The notes: a model not told the origin generated them from the sequence alone. Shown: positions 1-12,479, numbered from the stretch's first letter. The stretch: DNA of 64,000 nt from Styela clava (GCF_964204865.1 NC_135261.1:15376001-15440000), one strand, 5' to 3'. A program made the numbers and translations.

Positions 1-975
1 GGTTGGGGTTAGGCCATAATTTTATTCCGATTTTCCTTATTTTAGTTCTATTACGAGTTCGGGTAGCCTACTGTTTGTGTTAGCCAGACCCTCTAAACTA
101 ATCAAGATCTGGAGAATATGCAAGAAAAATTGACGCAAATGGTTGATTTGTGCCAAATCCCACAAGAAATGCATTACGCGCCTGTAAAAGTTGGAAGTCT
201 ATCGACAAAACGAGAGAGCCTTCAAATGGTCCCACGGAAATGAGAGAGAAGCGCACTCTATATTTATATATCCCTGTGGCCCTGATCCAAAATTTGAATT
301 CGGAGTCCGACTCCGAACAAGAAAAACTTTGACTCCTGTTTCGCAAATCTATTCTTGACATATTTGAGTGTTTACTACAGAAGCAACCTAAAAAACATGC
401 TGCGCTGATGTATTTAACATCTGAACACTTCGAAATTATGCATCATCGTGTACCCGAAACTCACATTCAAACATTTCTGCCCCCTAGAAAAAAAAGAGTT
501 CATTAGTGCAACTTTTCTAGACCTAAAGTAGGCCATCGATACCGTAAATCATAACATTCTGTTTTCAAGTTGAGACATTACGCTATAAAGGAATATAGCA
601 AATTAACTCATTTCTAGCTATTTAGGTGGCAGATCCCAGCATGTCCAAGTAGGAACATATTGTTCACTTCCCTTACCAATAACACACGGAGTTCCTCAGG
701 GCAGCTGTTTGGGCCTGTTGCTATTTTTAGTTTTAATTAATGACATAACCCATTGTTCTTCGCTATTTTCCAAAATATTTGCCGATGACACCAATCTCCT
801 TGACAGACAAATCTCATTCCGGTCTCCAATTAAGGGTGACAATTGAAATTTCAAAAGTAGCAAATTGGATGAGGGCCAACAAATTAACAATAAACACTGA
901 CGAATCAAAAACAATGCTACTATCTCCATATAAAAGCAACTGTCCATTAGAATTGATGGTATGATCCTTGAAAAT
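1..975 (+). mobile_element. Decayed non-LTR retrotransposon, reverse transcriptase part (copy A)
   Basis: Frameshifted reverse transcriptase remains. At about 520-550 a DLK-AIDTVNHNIL block is interrupted by an in-frame TAG. At about 689-811 the RT blocks GVPQGS and FADDTN are readable, and after a frame change WMRANKLTINTDESKTMLL follows. These are motifs of jockey/CR1-like non-LTR reverse transcriptases. No intact ORF remains, so it is a fossil. The same sequence recurs 3,557 bp further on and the two copies stay nearly identical until base 974. The first ~95 bases belong to a dispersed repeat head also seen near 31.97, 36.6 and 46.2 kb. Confidence 0.75.
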
Positions 976-1129
976 TTGTGATTTGAGGAGTCACCTCGAA
1001 CTGACAAAAACAATCAGCAATTTAAAAAAAAAATAGTCAAACGTTATTACCGACTTTCGTAAAAATTCCGTTTGTTCGCAGTTGAAGTAAATTTTTATAT
1101 GTAAATAAAAAAGAAAGTGTCTAAATTCA

Positions 1130-1207
1130 GCATGCTCGAGGGCCGAATAAAAAGTTGCAGCGGGCTGGATGTGGCCCGCGGGTCGCAACTTGCCCAGGCC
1201 TGGTATA
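1130..1207. mobile_element. hAT-type terminal fragment
   Basis: A GC-rich block containing GGCCCGCGGGTCGCAACTT and ending GCCCAGGCCTG reads like the right end of a hAT-type element. No matching left end or target duplication was seen, so it is a fragment lying between two retroelement remnants. The boundaries are approximate. Confidence 0.35.
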
Positions 1208-1294
1208 AAGGGTCGAGTCTTATCTTGGATAAAGCCCTTTTTATCAAACTGGTTATTCCAGGTACGTGTTGGATCTACGTATTCTAACAATTCC

Positions 1295-3500
1295 TAAATG
1301 GAAAATGGTATTGTTCAAAGAAACGTGATAAGTTCATTGCTATTTACAATTATGATAAACGATCTTCGAAATAATAATTTTTCGATACCCAGAACATTCG
1401 CTGATGATTGTGACATTAGTTCAAAAATCAACGAACTTATATCGGACTTGCAAACGACACCAAATCAAATCAGTTAGTGGTGTCCTAAGTGGAGATTTAC
1501 CATCTCGATGACGTGTGCTGTATTATTTTCGAGATCACGTAAGTCTCCACCAATACATCTCTGCATTGATGGACAGGAATACCAGTTAAATTGAATACAA
1601 ATATCTTGGCGTTATATTCGACAATAAGTTGACATACAAAGCTCATGTGGAACATGTAACACACAAATCTGATAAAAGATTAAATTTGTTGAGACTTTTT
1701 ACGGGCACTACATGGGGAGCTTCTAGAAAAATCTTGCTTTAATTTATACAGAGTTCTAGTACGTTGAATAATTGAATACGGAACAGAGGCATATTATTTT
1801 TCACCGAAGCATGTAATTAGAAAAACCTGCTGCCTAAATGATACCTGTAAAGAGATTCCGCTGAAATTTCGTCACCAACAGGCTTGCATGAAGTATAAGA
1901 AAAAAATATTATTGAATACGCCATATCCGCACACCAACATAATAGAACAAACATGGCGCGAGCTTTATCCAAAATCACCCATTTTTAAAACCTGTAACAT
2001 GCTAACAACACCGGATGTTTTAATTGTGTACCAGCTCTTCAGTCACCACCGTGGGAAATGAAATTTCCAATTGATTTTATCGCTTGCTAAAATGATATCA
2101 AAAACAAATCTCTTACCTATAGGTAAACAAGCATGTGGTGAATATATTTCCGAGAATAACAAGCAGTACTTATTAATTTATACGAATGGATCAACGACGG
2201 ATACGAGATGTGGTTCTTCATTTTGTATTTAGAAGCACGATGTTTCACAAATAAACATTTGCTGCGTGTAGGACATTGCTTTGGATAGTTTTGCTTCGAC
2301 CGTGACATGTTTTAATTTTACTTGAGGCTGTGGCGGGACTGGAGTTGTACTATTTTTTATTGTTTATCATTTTATTTATATTTCTTGTCTGGTTATTGCA
2401 TATGCATTGGTGTGTGGAGTCTGAGCCCCAATTCGCCCGACAGTTGGTTTCAGTTACTCGACTCCAACCACCACTGCATATGTGAACTGGCTGCAGTTCG
2501 CAGCGTTCGTTCTTCTTGCTTATGCTGTCGCTGGGTGAGGACTGTATTTTGTCGCTTTTATTTTATCTGCTTTAAGCGTGAATTTTACACTATTTTAATA
2601 AAGTCTCTTCGTTTGCATCGTGAACTTCGAACCTATTTGTGTGTCTTTGCAGCGCATTGGATCTTCTGAACTAATTATTACAGTATTACTAGACTGTATT
2701 AGTGGCGAGCACCTACCGGTATTCCGGTTAAGTCGTACCGTTGCAATTGTCTGGGCTTTGACAGCGATGAAAAGATTTTTTCTCTTGGCCATATACTAAT
2801 TTTTACAATTAAAACTATTCTATCTTCTCCCAGGAGGCAAAATAGTTTCGTAGATTTTGCGTGGATCAAACTTTCGAAAAACGAAGCAAATTGCGACATG
2901 GATATTTACTATATCACACTAGAAAGAGCTCAACATTTCCAATTATCCTTTCCATCTATTAAAGATCACATTAGCTTCAAATTATCTCAAAGATATGATG
3001 AAATAATCTTGTTCAGGCTACAAACAGGCTATCATCTGCACTAAATTGGCTGCCACGACAAGGTATTTGCGACATTTGCTCGGAAAACGAAACCGTCAAA
3101 CATATCATGGTATATATTTTGTTTCTGCTATGATGTCTCAAGATCATTTTTATTAAGCATTGCAAAGAACCGAATATATCCCCCGTGAATATTATCAATT
3201 TGCTAACAAATCCCAGTATTATACCATTTGTCATAGAATATGACGATGTGCCATCATGACGGGAAGAATCATTTCAATATATAGCGAAAAGCGTCTTTTC
3301 TGTAAAACGTGCAACTTTTGGAAGGGGGAACAAGGCAATATTGGTTACTAAATTTCTAAGGAACATTTTAAAATCATTTTCAGGTAGTTACCTTATGTGC
3401 GCTACGAAACTGAAAGATAAATGGCCTCGACTCGCGGCCTAAATTGTTTTTGCCTGATATCATAAAAACGCAATAACCTCCACGGAAAACATTTCACCTA
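1295..3500 (+). mobile_element. Second decayed non-LTR element with RNase H domain
   Basis: A different non-LTR remnant follows copy A. At about 1336-1420 an RT block reads LLFTIMINDLRNNNF then FADDCDI. A palm/thumb-like stretch follows (AVLFSRS, YKYLGVIFDNKLTY, many stops). At about 2165-2230 the RNase H start YTNGSTTDTRCGSSF is visible, and near 3060 a zinc-knuckle-like end (ICDICSENETVKHIM). RT plus RNase H in this order is typical of the I/ingi group. The RNase H part is interrupted by LTR-like sequence at about 2320-2695. The reading frame is broken many times. Confidence 0.6.
2320..2695 (+). mobile_element. Probable solo LTR inserted in the RNase H remnant
   Basis: This ~375-bp block interrupts the RNase H homology. 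It is unlike its surroundings: pyrimidine-rich, with an AATAAA signal at about 2597 followed by a short GT/T-rich tail, which is the layout of a retroviral-type LTR U3-R-U5. The open frame across it has no recognisable protein signature. I could not fix the ends or a 5-bp target duplication with confidence, and no internal gag/pol flanks it, hence 'probable solo LTR'. Confidence 0.35.
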
Positions 3501-3557
3501 AGTCTTCGGTTGAGGGCGAAGCGCACTTTAGTCGGTATTATTGTAGTGTGCGTACCA

Positions 3558-4531
3558 GGTTGGGGTTAGGCCATAATTTTATTCCGATTTTCCTTATTTT
3601 AGTTCTATTACGAGTTCGGGTAGCCTACTGTTTGTGTTAGCCAGACCCTCTAAACTAATCAAGATCTGGAGAATATGCAAGAAAAATTGACGCAAATGGT
3701 TGATTTGTGCCAAATCCCACAAGAAATGCATTACGCGCCTGTAAAAGTTGGAAGTCTATCGACAAAACGAGAGAGCCTTCAAATGGTCCCACGGAAATGA
3801 GAGAGAAGCGCACTCTATATTTATATATCCCTGTGGCCCTGATCCAAAATTTGAATTCGGAGTCCGACTCCGAACAAGAAAAACTTTGACTCCTGTTTCG
3901 CAAATCTATTCTTGACATATTTGAGTGTTTACTACAGAAGCAACCTAAAAAACATGCTGCGCTGATGTATTTAACATCTGAACACTTCGAAATTATGCAT
4001 CATCGTATACCCGAAACTCACATTCAAACATTTCTGCCCCCTAGAAAAAAAAGAGTTCATTAGTGCAACTTTTCTAGACCTAAAGAAGGCCATCGATACC
4101 GTAAATCATAACATTCTGTTTTCAAGTTGAGACATTACGCTATAAAGGAATATAGCAAATTAACTCATTTCTAGCTATTTAGGTGGCAGATCCCAGCATG
4201 TCCAAGTAGGAACATATTGTTCACTTCCCTTACCAATAACACACGGAGTTCCTCAGGGCAGCTGTTTGGGCCTGTTGCTATTTTTAGTTTTAATTAATGA
4301 CATAACCCATTGTTCTTCGCTATTTTTCAAAATATTTGCCGATGACACCAATCTCCTTGACAGACAAATCTCATTCCGGTCTCCAATTAAGGGTGAACAT
4401 TGAAATTTCAAAAGTAGCAAATTGGATGAGGGCCAACAAATTAACAATAAACACTGACGAATCAAAAACAATGCTACTATCTCCATATAAAAGCAACTGT
4501 CCATTAGAATTGATGGTATGATCCTTGAAAA
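3558..4531 (+). repeat. Second copy of the retroelement unit (copy B)
   Basis: Bases 3558-4531 repeat bases 1-974 with only a few substitutions. Copy B has AAG where copy A has TAG in the DLKKAIDTVNHNIL block, so copy A carries an extra stop. Homology ends abruptly after GATCCTTGAAAA, where copy B continues into unrelated AT-rich sequence. Because both copies carry the same frame damage elsewhere, segmental duplication of an already dead element, or two insertions of one dead lineage, fits better than two independent active insertions. Confidence 0.85.
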
Positions 4532-5275
4532 CTGGTATATATAGATAACAAAATGAAGTGGGATACTATATATTCTTCGACATTTTACATCTCTAACCAC
4601 TTTACGTATGTAATACTACCTTTTGTTCCAATCCCATATTGAATATGGCATAGTGGCATGGGGTTTAGCGATTGATTCTATATATTTTTTCAGAAATTTT
4701 GACACGATGGATATTTCTTTCCCATTTAATCATTTTTCTATCGACTTACTCTCTCGATTCGATTTACGTTTCTCAAATTTCCTCTTTACTTATTTGAATC
4801 CAGCTAAATTATTTGACGTCATCTGCTGCTGAACTCGGCACTTATGGACCATAAGTTATGGTGTCGCTGACACCAGAGACAATGCATAACGGTATTATTG
4901 CATGTACATTCTTATGTAAAATCTATGCTGACACGATGACTTGAAAAAATTGTGTGTCTTTTTTTTGCCTTGATTTAGTATTGTTAGTGTTTACAATGTT
5001 TCATGTGTCAGTTTTTTTTTGGAAAGATGTAATCCTGACGTGTCACCATCCTCGCCATTGTCACAGTTTCGGGAGATGTTGCTACTGTGGTTGTGAATGA
5101 ATCAGTACGGCAATTCCAATATAACAGTCAAACAAAACATCACCAAAGAACTAAAAACACGAAACATGAAAATTTATATACACACAATATAAACGCAGAC
5201 GCTATTGTCCGCGACAGATGCACGACAAAAATAAATAATCTGAATCTGAAGAGAGTCAGCATTATCATCATATAT
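4532..5275. other. Intergenic, no gene seen
   Basis: AT-rich sequence with short open frames that show no domain or splice context. Nothing supports a gene here. The tract leads directly into the target duplication of the next hAT-type element. Confidence 0.5.
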
Positions 5276-6535
5276 CAGTGGTTCTTAAACTTTTTCGAGC
5301 GCGACCCAAATCTGAGTTTTATGAATACTCGCGACCCAATCCTAAATAACGCAAAATGTGTTTTTAATGTTAGTACAGTTTGACTCAAATACAGACAACT
5401 ATTTATTAGAAACAGTCCATTGACTCAGTGAGATTGATGAAACTGAAATTTCCTTTTCATTATATCTTCAATACACAGCTCTATTTTACATAACGCAACA
5501 CGCAAGTTGTCACGGGTATCGAGGCGATTGCGAGCTTAGTTTTGATAACCGTCAGTGCCAAATATCCTCGCTCGCACAAGTGCCTTGTCGCGAATTGTAG
5601 TGTAGCAAGTACATAAGGATAGTTACTGTGTATTTCAATATTTTCACCACTTATTGTTAGTAGTGCATGTTATTTGCCTGAAACAAGGTCGTTGTCCCAA
5701 TTCATTTCCTTTATGATATATTTCTCTCACTCAGTGTAGCTTGTCTTTGCCGTTCTTTGTTAGTTAGAAATTTGGTTTCATCACATATACTTGCTTCAAG
5801 GTTTCAAGTGTAATTCGTTATTTGGATCAATTCGATTGTGCAACTTTACAATATAACATTTGGCATTCAATACATTGTGTGCTTATTGACCTCTGAAAGA
5901 GTCAAGATCGGAGTTACACTCTGTTAACGTGTGTTCAATAACACGGGAGTGTGGACACGCTGATAGGGTCGAATCTTTGTTGCCCTATAGTAGCAACAGA
6001 GGCGTCCGCTGTCCGTCGCAAACACGACATCCTAGCTGGCCTTCGGTATCTCTCGCAATATACAACTTTTTACTCATCAAATGTGCACACACCGCTTCGT
6101 TCGCGGTAAATGGTGCCTCGAGATGAAGTCACATTTTTTCTAGATATTGAATAATCTAATGTCGAGAAGCGAGCTTTTTCATTGCGTCGTCTATTACAAT
6201 TTACAATACCAAAACGACACCCATTTTTGGTTATTTTAATCCACTAAGACGACATTCCACGCGGTCAACACAACGTTGCATGGTTACCGATACCATAAAA
6301 ATAATACACGTGACTGGCATATCAGAATTGTGATGTAACAATGAGCTCAAGACAGTTCTTTCCGTGAATGAAATTTTATATTCCATTATTGGAATTGAAA
6401 CATTGGGAAATCTGAAAATTCGTCCGTCTCCTCTTTGATTGCCCTTGCATTAACGACCTTGTCGCGACTCGCGACCCATTTTTAAACCTTCCGCGACCCA
6501 TGTTTGGGTCGTGACCCATGCTTTAAGAACCACTG
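5276..6535. mobile_element. Non-autonomous hAT-type element (1,260 bp)
   Basis: The terminal inverted repeats read CAGTGGTTCTTAAAC at the left and TTTAAGAACCACTG at the right. The element is flanked by an exact 8-bp target duplication, TCATATAT (5268-5275 and 6536-6543). CAG..CTG termini with an 8-bp duplication are the hallmark of hAT transposons. 'CGCGACCCA' motifs recur near both ends (about 5307-5338 and 6467-6518). No transposase ORF is visible. The right end lies only ~330 bp upstream of the PIGS start codon. Confidence 0.9.
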
Positions 6536-6864
6536 TCATATATGCTGTTACATCACACACGTCTAAAATCGAATATAAACACCATGTCCATGAGTATAAA
6601 ATATACTCGGGAATTCCGAGCTATTATTCTGTCGCTGAAAGTTTATGTAATTTTTTTGTCAACTTTCTTTTTCTACAATAATATTGATAATGTAAAAATA
6701 AAAACAGATCGTCGTATCGAGATTCGAAAAATGATATCCCGCGTGGGGATTCCTTCAAAAACGAATTGATAATTGTAGTAGTTCTGTCGTATATCGGGAA
6801 CGCGCGACCGTCTGAACGTTCGAGATTCTCCCGCACCAGAACGACACTACATTCTGACATTAAT

Positions 6865-9800
6865 ATGGAGAGTCTAAATGACAGGCGGTCTCAAATGCAG
6901 GCAGCTTTATGCATGGGATTTGTCTTTCTCTGTTTTGGAATTCCTATTTGGTGGAAGACAACAGAAGTCTATCGGGCAGATATTCCTTACTCGGAAATAA
7001 GCGATCTGGTAACAAACTCAAAAATCTCCACCAAAATTATTGTAACAATCGCATCTATTTCCGAGCAGCTAAACGAAGACATCAAGAATAACTTTGAAGG
7101 GTCGTTTGGTCTCGAATTTGTTCAAATTAGTTATGAATTTGACACAGTTGTGCTCACACAAAAAGATATTCAAAATATTAAACACCAAAATAATGCAATT
7201 GAAATTAGTTCAATATATAAAAACGACATAACCCTGGTATTCGAAATTTCAAGTGATGCTGAAAATGCCAAGGTAACATTTCAAGGGAACCGAATACTTC
7301 TCATTGAATATAAAAGCCTGGAAATTTCAAAAGGATTGATGAAAATAATTAATGAAAACATTGTAAATGCTGAAGCTCTCAATGATGCAGTGGGAAAAGC
7401 ATTTGGTGCAAACATTCAATTTTCAAAGGTGAGAATTTGATCTTTAGAACATTAATATGTAGCGTACTGCAGTACTGTCTTTATTTCAGTATTTACAATA
7501 ATCGCAGATACCTATCTTCCTCATCCTATTTCAATGGATACAGGAATAAGGATAAATACAGAAATAGGTTGATAAGTCTTGCTGAAAATGGATATGAATA
7601 GATTCAGCTCTATTGAAAAGTTTCTGATGAGCTCTGGTTTCTTGAGTTTTCAGGTTTTTGAGGGTGTCAAAAAGAGGGTGGTTTACCGGTACCACTTTCA
7701 GACTTTGCAATGATGACAGCATCCATTATCTTCAATATCCTAACTAGTTTTGTAAAAATTAAGGAGTATTGTAAGATTGATCAATCCAATCCAACAATAG
7801 ACACCTACCTCCCTACCAACCACTTTCTTGAACTTTTTATTGAAAAATTAATAAAAAAGGACAATGAACTTAAGCTCGCGACATGGCCGGGTTAATAATA
7901 TCGTTTAATTAGGCATCTTGATGAATTTATTTGAAGGGCATTGGGGAAAATTTGGTGTATTTAGAATTTTGTTTTATTTGTTCTCTATTTCGCCTTCAGG
8001 ACAGAGAGTTTCACATGAGGAAGACTGTACAACCAGACAAAGGATATGACATTGTTTTTTCATTGTTATGTCCAGAACCAGATAAACTGCAAGCAACTTG
8101 GAATATGGAAGAAGCAGTTGACATGTATCTTAAACCTATGATTAAGAAGTTGGGAAACTTTGCAGAATTTCACATTGGTTCTCAAGTAACATAACTTTGT
8201 TGAATAATTTTCTTGATAATTTTTTCAGTAACTCTAGAATCTAAATTTTAATCTGCAGTACATAAAGTGTGAAATTAGACATTTATTCGTTATTACTAAA
8301 ACTTTTAGGTACAATCAGACACAGACGAAAGTGTTAAATAAATCTGCATTTTCATAGAAGTAATTAGGAAATTTAGGTACTTTTTTGCTTGAAATTTTTA
8401 CCCCTGGTTGAGAACCCCTAAACTAGATCTCCATTTAGTGAACTCCGTTGATCAAAGCAATATGTTCTGACGGCAACCCATACTTCAAATAGTCCAAATA
8501 CTTGCACCGTATGCCTAAATTTTACAATTTAGATTCTCTACTATTCTGGATTGTCTGTGAAGCCAAAGTCCAAAACTCTTGATAATATCAAGCAATTTTA
8601 TCTAACGCATGAACAGCTATCTCATGTTGTGAATCCAATCGAATCAAGGCTTGGTGCTCAAATATCTCCAAACCCAACTTTGAATTTTGTTGTTTACATG
8701 TCAGAAGGTAAGTCGAGATAAATAATTTGGGGTTGATTTACAGTGGCATGATTCTTATTAAACTGATGATACTAAACCTACACTATGATTTTTTGCCAAA
8801 TTATAACTAGATTATGCATGAACTGCTGAAAAAATATTGAAAAGAGAGAATTATGTATTGTATAATTATTAATTAAATAAAGTTTTTGAATAAGATTTTT
8901 TTGGTCAGACTGAAGTTGGATGTCATAGACCTGCTACATACTTAGGAAATCTATCTACTTGGCATTTTAATTTTTAGTCCTATCTAAAAATATAAACGTA
9001 GCATCTACAAAAAAAAAATTTTGATTCATGATTTGTTGTATTGTTACAAATGCAGTGAGATTACAATTGTGAAAATTTTCAATCGTCTTATACCGAGTTG
9101 ATATTTTTTCAAATAAAAACAATTAAGAATATAGATTGGTTTGTTGATGTTATTATTAAAGACGAGATAAATGACACTTAGCAGTGATTCAAATTCATAG
9201 AAATTCTTTCTAATGTGACAGCATAGGGGTGATTGCGATCTTTAAAACCCCATTTTATTTCTTTGATTTATTTTTAATAAACCTCATGCTCTCCTTCAGA
9301 TAACTACAATCCTCTTTATATTCAACATGCTGACGAGAGTTATTCAACTACCAACACATTTCTTGTTCCGAGATGGGGCTCCATCATGATCAAAAATGCA
9401 CCAAAAAGCAACGATACTATCTTTCCTCATGTTGTTGAACTAGACAGTGTTGAAATCATGCAAGTGTTCGTGGCACAACTAAGATCTTTACTTGGTCTTG
9501 AGATGACTAAAACGCCCAATGATGACTTTGAAATAACTGTTGCAGACAGGGGAATTGCTGGCATAAGTGATTTGGAATTGAGTTATTTGGTGCGAAAAAG
9601 AACTTTTGAAAATATTGCTACGTCGGTACATGCTATTCATACACTCTCAGAACTCCTAGGGAAAATTCACAACATTGTTATCAATGATGAAATAGCAGGT
9701 CATATTTACACTGCTGTTGATGCAATAAAGAAAGCAAAAGCTTCACTAGATGAATCAGATGATCAAAGGGCGTTAAATATATCCAATATTGCCTTCAAAG

Positions 9801-9985
9801 CATCAGAAACAGCATTTTTTGATCCAACATTGCTTGAGCTGCTGTATTTTCCAGAAGATCAAAAATTTGCAATTTATATTCCTTTATTCCTACCCATCAG
9901 TCTGCCATTGCTAGGCTCATTCATTGCTGCTATCAAATGGTTGAGAATGAAAAAAGGTGATGAGGAGAAGCAAAAAACAGAGTGA
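6865..9985 (+). CDS. PIGS: GPI transamidase subunit PIG-S
   Basis: Four coding exons: 6865-7428, 8000-8185, 8533-8707 and 9300-9985, all with GT..AG introns and compatible phases, giving about 536 residues (human PIG-S is about 555). PIG-S is a subunit of the ER GPI transamidase, which attaches GPI anchors to proteins. Visible signatures: an N-terminal membrane segment at ~12-29; the conserved run from GSQILYYSG to HVVNPIESRLG; NPLYIQH; VPRWGSIM; and a C-terminal membrane segment (IPLFLPISLPLLGSF) at ~497-519 followed by a short charged cytosolic tail. The frame is open upstream to 6766, but the chosen Met (MESLNDRR) puts the first membrane segment where the family has it. AATAAA follows at 10387. 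The gene converges on the neighbour at 10.8 kb. Confidence 0.95.
8390..8435. mobile_element. hAT-like end fragment in PIGS intron 2
   Basis: CCCCTGGTTGAGAACCCCT resembles one terminus of the hAT-type elements in this window. No partner terminus or duplication is visible. It sits inside the second PIGS intron. Confidence 0.2.
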
Positions 9986-10386
9986 CATGGTGATCACTTT
10001 TGTGCTGAAGCGTGGCATAAAAATTTGAAGTTATGGAGGTGGCCTTGACTAAAACTTATGTAAACCCCTGCGAAATGTAGTAGTAGTTTCTTTATGATGT
10101 CATATGGAAAAGTAATGAGCATGATGTATTAACAATTTCTATATTGTTATTGGTAAAATTACAAAATTTAGAAACTATATAAGTAGCGGTGATAGGAGAT
10201 GTATATTATTTATAACTGTTTGAAATGGCATACTAATTTGAATCAGGTACTTTTAATGTGTTGTCTTTTGAAGCCACAATTCTCACAGGACATTGTTTTA
10301 TATTCAAATGAAATGATGTGTAAAATACTGGTTTATCGATCAACATTATTTTTTCTACTCCTTATGCAATGAATTGAACTGAGATA

Positions 10387-10392
10387 AATAAA
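10387..10392 (+). terminator. Likely PIGS polyadenylation signal
   Basis: AATAAA about 400 bp after the PIGS stop codon, with the 3' UTR between. It is the first canonical signal on this strand after the gene. Confidence 0.55.
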
Positions 10393-10752
10393 TACACTGT
10401 ATGACACACATCGATAGTCCAGTTGTATGTTATTTTCAAACATTCTGATAGAATAGACGTGTATAGTTATTCAAGTTCAACTAATCGGTTGTACATTGGC
10501 ATAGAAAGAATTATATAAAAAGGTGAAAAATTCCATTCTCGTTTGGCAGTGCATATAATTTATGTTTTTGTTTGAGTTTATGAAAGTCGAAAAAAAAGCA
10601 ATTTACTATGCTGCAGGGTGCTATTTTTATTTTATCTTCTAAAAAAAAAAACTGAAAAAGCAGGCGGTAATTTAATGACAAAGTTTCAATGATATCTCTG
10701 AGTTACGAATTTTGATTAAAATTTGAACAGTCCCATTATCTTATACCTTAAT

Positions 10753-10758
10753 TTTATT
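10753..10758 (-). terminator. Likely polyadenylation signal of the C6orf118-like gene
   Basis: TTTATT on the plus strand (AATAAA on the minus strand) about 70 bp beyond the stop codon of the minus-strand gene. The positions fit a short 3' UTR. Confidence 0.5.
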
Positions 10759-10825
10759 TCAACTAAATGACTCAATCATTATTACCGGTTTTTAAATGGA
10801 AACTAAAATAAACACAAAACTTAAA

Positions 10826-12469
10826 TTATGAAACACCTAATTCTAATAAAACCTCGTTAATGTTTTCTTTGCCAAGGGAGTCGAATTTTGCTAAATCAGC
10901 TTCTAGTGACTCTTGTTGTATTCTCATGTTTTTTGTTAAATATTCGTTTTGTTGCATCAGTTTTTGCATTTCATTTTCTGTATCTTGTACGGCATGTTGT
11001 AGATTTCTATGCAAAGTTTTTGGCACAAACTCTGACTTCAGTTCATGTTGTTTTTCAGATATACTGTCTAACCTTTCCCAAATATCTGCACGGAGATCTT
11101 GTAACCTTTTTTCGGTGTTTTTCTCTCTCTTTGCTGATGCTTGTCTTGTACTTTGCATAGTGACAGTTTTTTTACTTGAAGTTTTACTGGGTAATAATCT
11201 TCTCCTGTTCTCTTCTTCCTCTAATTCCTGTTGTCTTTTTCTTTCTTCAATAAGTGCACGTTCTCTCTCAATTTCTTTGTGTAATTCAGCATTTTTTAAA
11301 AGACCTTGCCTACCTTGTTCTTCTAAATCTTCCACAGTATTTTGCAGTGTTTCAACATCTTCTTCATTGGTTCCTGTCATTCCGTCGGCAGCATTTAAGC
11401 AGGACAAAAGTTCGGTATGATTTGTTGCTTTCATTTCATCAAGAAGGTCTGATAGATATCTGTCATATTCATCCTTAGTTTCTGATAAAATGGGACCAAA
11501 AATTGATGAATCCAAGCATAAATCATGCCATACTTCACCATAAGCTTGCAATCGTTCAAAATTAAGTGAATTAACTTGTTTACTTGGGTCGTTTAACTCC
11601 AGTAGTTTTCTAATGAGTTTTTGTTCCAAATGGTCCGCTGCTCTGTGTCCATCTCTTACATTCTTTTCCATTGTCTCATATCGATGTAAAACATTTCTGT
11701 CAAAATCCAGAATTTTATTAAACCGATCTTTTCTGGTAATTCCTGCAAAATGTGTTGTGACAAATTTTTTATCGGTTATTTCATGTATTTGCTGTTTGAT
11801 GGAAGGGTGTGGATCTTTTAATGAAGGAGGTACTCTCACAGCTTCGTCAACTGCAGGCAACATTAATTCAGGCAATTTAATCTCTTCTGTCAAAGTGCTC
11901 GAATACTTGGATCCATATGGCACGACATACTTCTTTCTTGGAATTCTGCCGGGTGTTTTTGGCTCTTCTTTGGCAGTGCTCTGATCTGGCTTTGGAGTTG
12001 ATTGTTCTAGCGCAAATGGTCCATCTGGCTCCGACATTAGCTTGGCAATTTCTGACAAAACCAATGACTCGAGCTTGTTTTCAGCCTTTGTGCCCCGTAG
12101 TGGAAATTGTCTTGATTTTTTGCGCTTAATCTTTTTCTTTTTTGTGCCTTTTGTTTCAGGCAATGTTCCCACTGTACCTACACTGAAATCCAACAGTGCA
12201 TTTTTCATCCATTCCACTTTATTAACTAACATATGATCTGCGTTTTTTCGAGTCTCTGCAATTCTAGCAAAAGGATTTTCATTTTTCTCATCAACCATTC
12301 GAGAGCTTTTCCATGGCACATGTGAAGCAAAGTCATCCTTAACGGGCAGTTTTACTAATTTATCCGGATTTAAGTGACCAGAAGCATAATCCCTAATATC
12401 TTTTTTGTGAGCTAAGTAAGTAGCCTCGACCAAGTGGTGTAAGCTTCCGCTTTTTTCAGGTTTACTCAT
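10826..12469 (-). CDS. C6orf118/TSNAXIP1-type coiled-coil protein
   Basis: A single uninterrupted frame encodes 547 residues. Residues ~230-350 (DKKFVTTHFAG, KILDFDRNV, NFERLQAYGEVWHDLC, IFGPILSETKDEYDRYL) resemble the domain shared by vertebrate C6orf118 and the N-terminus of TSNAXIP1. Residues 110-120 are a strongly basic, NLS-like patch. Residues ~370-425 and ~450-540 are Glu/Arg/Gln-rich and should form coiled coils. Relatives are expressed mainly in ciliated tissue and testis, and their molecular role is poorly defined. The gene is intronless and lies ~730 bp downstream of SPATA17 on the same strand. The family is probable; the exact orthologue is less certain and CCDC-type coiled-coil proteins are the alternative. 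Confidence 0.7.
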   Translation of the reverse strand: MSKPEKSGSLHHLVEATYLAHKKDIRDYASGHLNPDKLVKLPVKDDFASHVPWKSSRMVDEKNENPFARIAETRKNADHMLVNKVEWMKNALLDFSVGTVGTLPETKGTKKKKIKRKKSRQFPLRGTKAENKLESLVLSEIAKLMSEPDGPFALEQSTPKPDQSTAKEEPKTPGRIPRKKYVVPYGSKYSSTLTEEIKLPELMLPAVDEAVRVPPSLKDPHPSIKQQIHEITDKKFVTTHFAGITRKDRFNKILDFDRNVLHRYETMEKNVRDGHRAADHLEQKLIRKLLELNDPSKQVNSLNFERLQAYGEVWHDLCLDSSIFGPILSETKDEYDRYLSDLLDEMKATNHTELLSCLNAADGMTGTNEEDVETLQNTVEDLEEQGRQGLLKNAELHKEIERERALIEERKRQQELEEEENRRRLLPSKTSSKKTVTMQSTRQASAKREKNTEKRLQDLRADIWERLDSISEKQHELKSEFVPKTLHRNLQHAVQDTENEMQKLMQQNEYLTKNMRIQQESLEADLAKFDSLGKENINEVLLELGVS

Positions 12470-12479
12470 TTCTACTTAT

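Noticed and set aside
2322-2669. 115-codon frame rich in Cys and aromatic residues
   Set aside because: It lies in LTR-like sequence that interrupts an RNase H remnant; no known protein signature.
6766-6864. Upstream in-frame Met for PIGS
   Set aside because: It would add ~33 residues before the conserved N-terminal membrane segment; the Met at 6865 fits the family.
10860-11420. 186-codon open frame on the plus strand
   Set aside because: It is antisense to the C6orf118-like gene. Its Ser/Cys/Phe-rich composition is the mirror of coiled-coil codons, and it has no domain.
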